A DNA stretch of 64,000 bases from Candidatus Methanomethylophilaceae archaeon (GTDB taxonomy: Archaea; Thermoplasmatota; Thermoplasmata; Methanomassiliicoccales; Methanomethylophilaceae). The notes beneath the pieces are model-generated. The model did not search any database. It was not told the origin of the DNA and saw only the letters and a program-made list of their open reading frames with translations. Each line of letters starts with the position of its first letter. Within the stretch, counting starts at the first letter, position 1. The position numbers were made by a program, and so were the translations under genes. Positions 62,577 to 64,000 of the stretch are shown here, piece by piece. The stretch covers positions 478,687 to 542,686 of the forward strand of contig CALUHR010000013.1 in assembly GCA_944320495.1 (NCBI GenBank), written 5' to 3'.

Positions 62577-64000
62577 TCAGAAGTGGCAGTCTCCCTTGAT
62601 GATCGGGATCTTGGGGTCGTTGGGCAACATCGGGAGGATGTCCTCCTCGGGGTCGATCATGATCTCGACGATGGTCGTGACATCGGACTCCATCGCGTCC
62701 TTGAGGGCGTCGTATATCTCTCCGGGCCTCTCGACCCTGATGCCCTTCGCGCGGTAGCCCTTGGCGATGGTGACGAAGTCGGGGTCGTCTCCGAGCTCCT
62801 GGGCGGAGTACCTCTTGCCCCAGTAGTGCTTCTGCATCTGCCTGATCATGCCGAGGCATCCGTTGTTCAGCAGGACGATGGTGACCGGCAGGTCCTCCGC
62901 GACCGACGTGGCGAGCTCCTGGATGACCATCTGGAGTCCGCCGTCCCCTGTGACGGTGACGACCTTCTTGTCCTTCATGGCGGCCTTCGCGCCGATGGCG
63001 GAAGGGAGGCCGAACCCCATGGTGCCGAACGTCCCGGACGATATGAACTGGCGCGGGTGCTCGATGTTCAGGTAGTGCATCGCCCACATCTGGTTCTGTC
63101 CGACGTCGGTGGTGATGATGGTGTCGTCATCGATGAGCCTGTTGAGCTCCTGCATGATCCTCTGGGGCTTGATCGGGACGGCGTCGTTGTCGGGGGTGAT
63201 GTACGAGTCCGCCTTCAGCTGCCTGGCGTGGCTGTTCCAGGACTCCCATCTCAGCGGGGCGGAGCCGAGGGCGCAGATGAGGCCGCGGATCGCCTTGCGG
63301 GCATCGGCCTGCAGATTGACGCACTGGTGCCCGTGCTTCCTGAACTCGGTGGGGTCGACGTCGATGTGGATGACCCTCCCCTGGGACATGCGGTCGTGGG
63401 GGCTGTAGGTCCTGTCCGAGAACCTGCTGCCTATCGATATGATGAGATCGGCCTCGGCCGAGAGCTGGATGGCTGCGAGTCTCCCATGGAGGCCCAGTGG
63501 TCCCATGTTCATCTCGTACGAGGACGGGACGACGCCCATGCCCATCAGCGTGTTGACGACAGGGGCGCCCATGAGCCTCGCGAGCTCCATGACCTCCGCG
63601 GAGGCGTTCATCGCCCCTCCGCCGACGAGGATCAGCGGCCTCTGGCTCTCGCGTATCCACTGGACGGCCTCGTGCATACCGGAGAGGTCCTCGGTCAGTG
63701 GCTTGACCCCGTACTCCTCGTGTAGCAGCGCCGGGTCCAGGTCCTTCCCCATCTGGTCGACGGGGAGGTCGATGTGGACCGGTCCCCTCCTGCCCATCTG
63801 GCATATGTCCCAGGCCTCGCTGATCGCGTGGGGGAGCCTCTCGACGTCCAGGACCCTGAAGCTGTGCTTGGTGATCGGCATCAGCAGGCTGTAGGCGTCG
63901 ACCTCCTGGAACGCCCCCTGTCCGAGGGATCCGGCGGCGACCTGCCCGGTGAGCGCTATCATCGGCACGGAGTCCGCGTAAGCCGTGGCGATTCCGGTGA
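62577..64000 (-). CDS. ilvB: Acetolactate synthase large subunit, second paralogue, N-terminus beyond the window
   Basis: The 474 visible residues start within ...GIATAYADSVPMIALTGQV and run to the TGA at 62577. The ThDP motif GDGGLQMVIQELAT...IVLLNNGCLG and the FAD-domain region SRFSDRTYSP are intact. It is strongly similar to the downstream gene but differs enough (for example a SAPLRWESW segment) to be an old duplicate. It precedes ilvB in the same direction, with hairpins between. The 5' end is not in the window. Confidence 0.92.
   Translation of the reverse strand, partial: TGIATAYADSVPMIALTGQVAAGSLGQGAFQEVDAYSLLMPITKHSFRVLDVERLPHAISEAWDICQMGRRGPVHIDLPVDQMGKDLDPALLHEEYGVKPLTEDLSGMHEAVQWIRESQRPLILVGGGAMNASAEVMELARLMGAPVVNTLMGMGVVPSSYEMNMGPLGLHGRLAAIQLSAEADLIISIGSRFSDRTYSPHDRMSQGRVIHIDVDPTEFRKHGHQCVNLQADARKAIRGLICALGSAPLRWESWNSHARQLKADSYITPDNDAVPIKPQRIMQELNRLIDDDTIITTDVGQNQMWAMHYLNIEHPRQFISSGTFGTMGFGLPSAIGAKAAMKDKKVVTVTGDGGLQMVIQELATSVAEDLPVTIVLLNNGCLGMIRQMQKHYWGKRYSAQELGDDPDFVTIAKGYRAKGIRVERPGEIYDALKDAMESDVTTIVEIMIDPEEDILPMLPNDPKIPIIKGDCHF

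Overview
The window is GC-rich archaeal chromosome. Gene order, TATA boxes 25-30 nt upstream of many start codons (leaderless transcripts), archaeal tRNAs, archease, an archaeal CCA-adding enzyme and a methanogenesis marker 8 protein (35592-36419) point to a euryarchaeal methanogen. A six-subunit Ech [NiFe]-hydrogenase, no visible C1-branch genes and this gene mix suggest a relative of Methanomassiliicoccales; that placement is inference.

The most unusual signal is at gene ends. Fifteen of about 62 genes with a visible 3' end have no TAA, TAG or TGA where the protein family ends. In every one of them an in-frame CGA sits exactly there: back to back in two convergent pairs (CGATCG at 1506-1511 and 26250-26255), opposite a TGA in two more, and overlapping the next start as CGATG (where TGATG is expected) five times, three of them inside the ech operon. 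In about 15 genes (more than 5,000 codons) that I read for CGA, none was internal. CGA therefore behaves as a fourth stop signal, or as TGA changed by editing, mutation or error. I end these genes at CGA.

Layout. 1-3172: mtnA (partial), a V4R-type regulator, arfC and rtcA. 3241-3604: three tRNAs. 3711-9903: a duplicated membrane protein, an aldehyde-dehydrogenase-like protein lacking catalytic residues, and an operon of ACT-domain, CdhD-like, CdhE-like and cysteine-less radical-SAM-like genes. 9957-19664: tRNA-Leu, membrane and envelope proteins, two transglutaminase-like proteins, a metallo-hydrolase, deoxyadenosine deaminase, a PHP phosphoesterase, a cation/proton antiporter and tRNA-Glu. 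19685-22227: a HAD-like and a formyltransferase-like gene, then archease. 22298-25610: a bacterial-type thiSFGHE thiamin operon. 25617-28519: an HD hydrolase and a CRP-family regulator divergent from hcp across a palindromic operator. 28659-33925: nadX, a YbaK deacylase, an M24 peptidase and tldD/tldE.

34123-43120: rubredoxin-glutamate synthase fusion, marker 8, a cyclophilin-like protein, ilvC, two NSS symporters, a MarR regulator and a DHA2 exporter. 43182-45325: flavodoxin, acetyltransferase, nitrilase and a 35-aa protein, with two operator pairs of one TTAGG-N4-CCTAA type. 45367-50418: echABCDEF. 50709-55872: an orphan transposase-type HTH, an ATPase, glycerol kinase and a CoA-disulfide-reductase/rhodanese protein. 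55873-59275: an island with a DUF4143 ATPase, a tandem repeat, decayed genes and a 41-bp palindrome, beside the 3' end of tRNA-Pro. 59394-64000: cca and two tandem acetolactate synthase large subunits that share the branched-chain pathway with ilvC.
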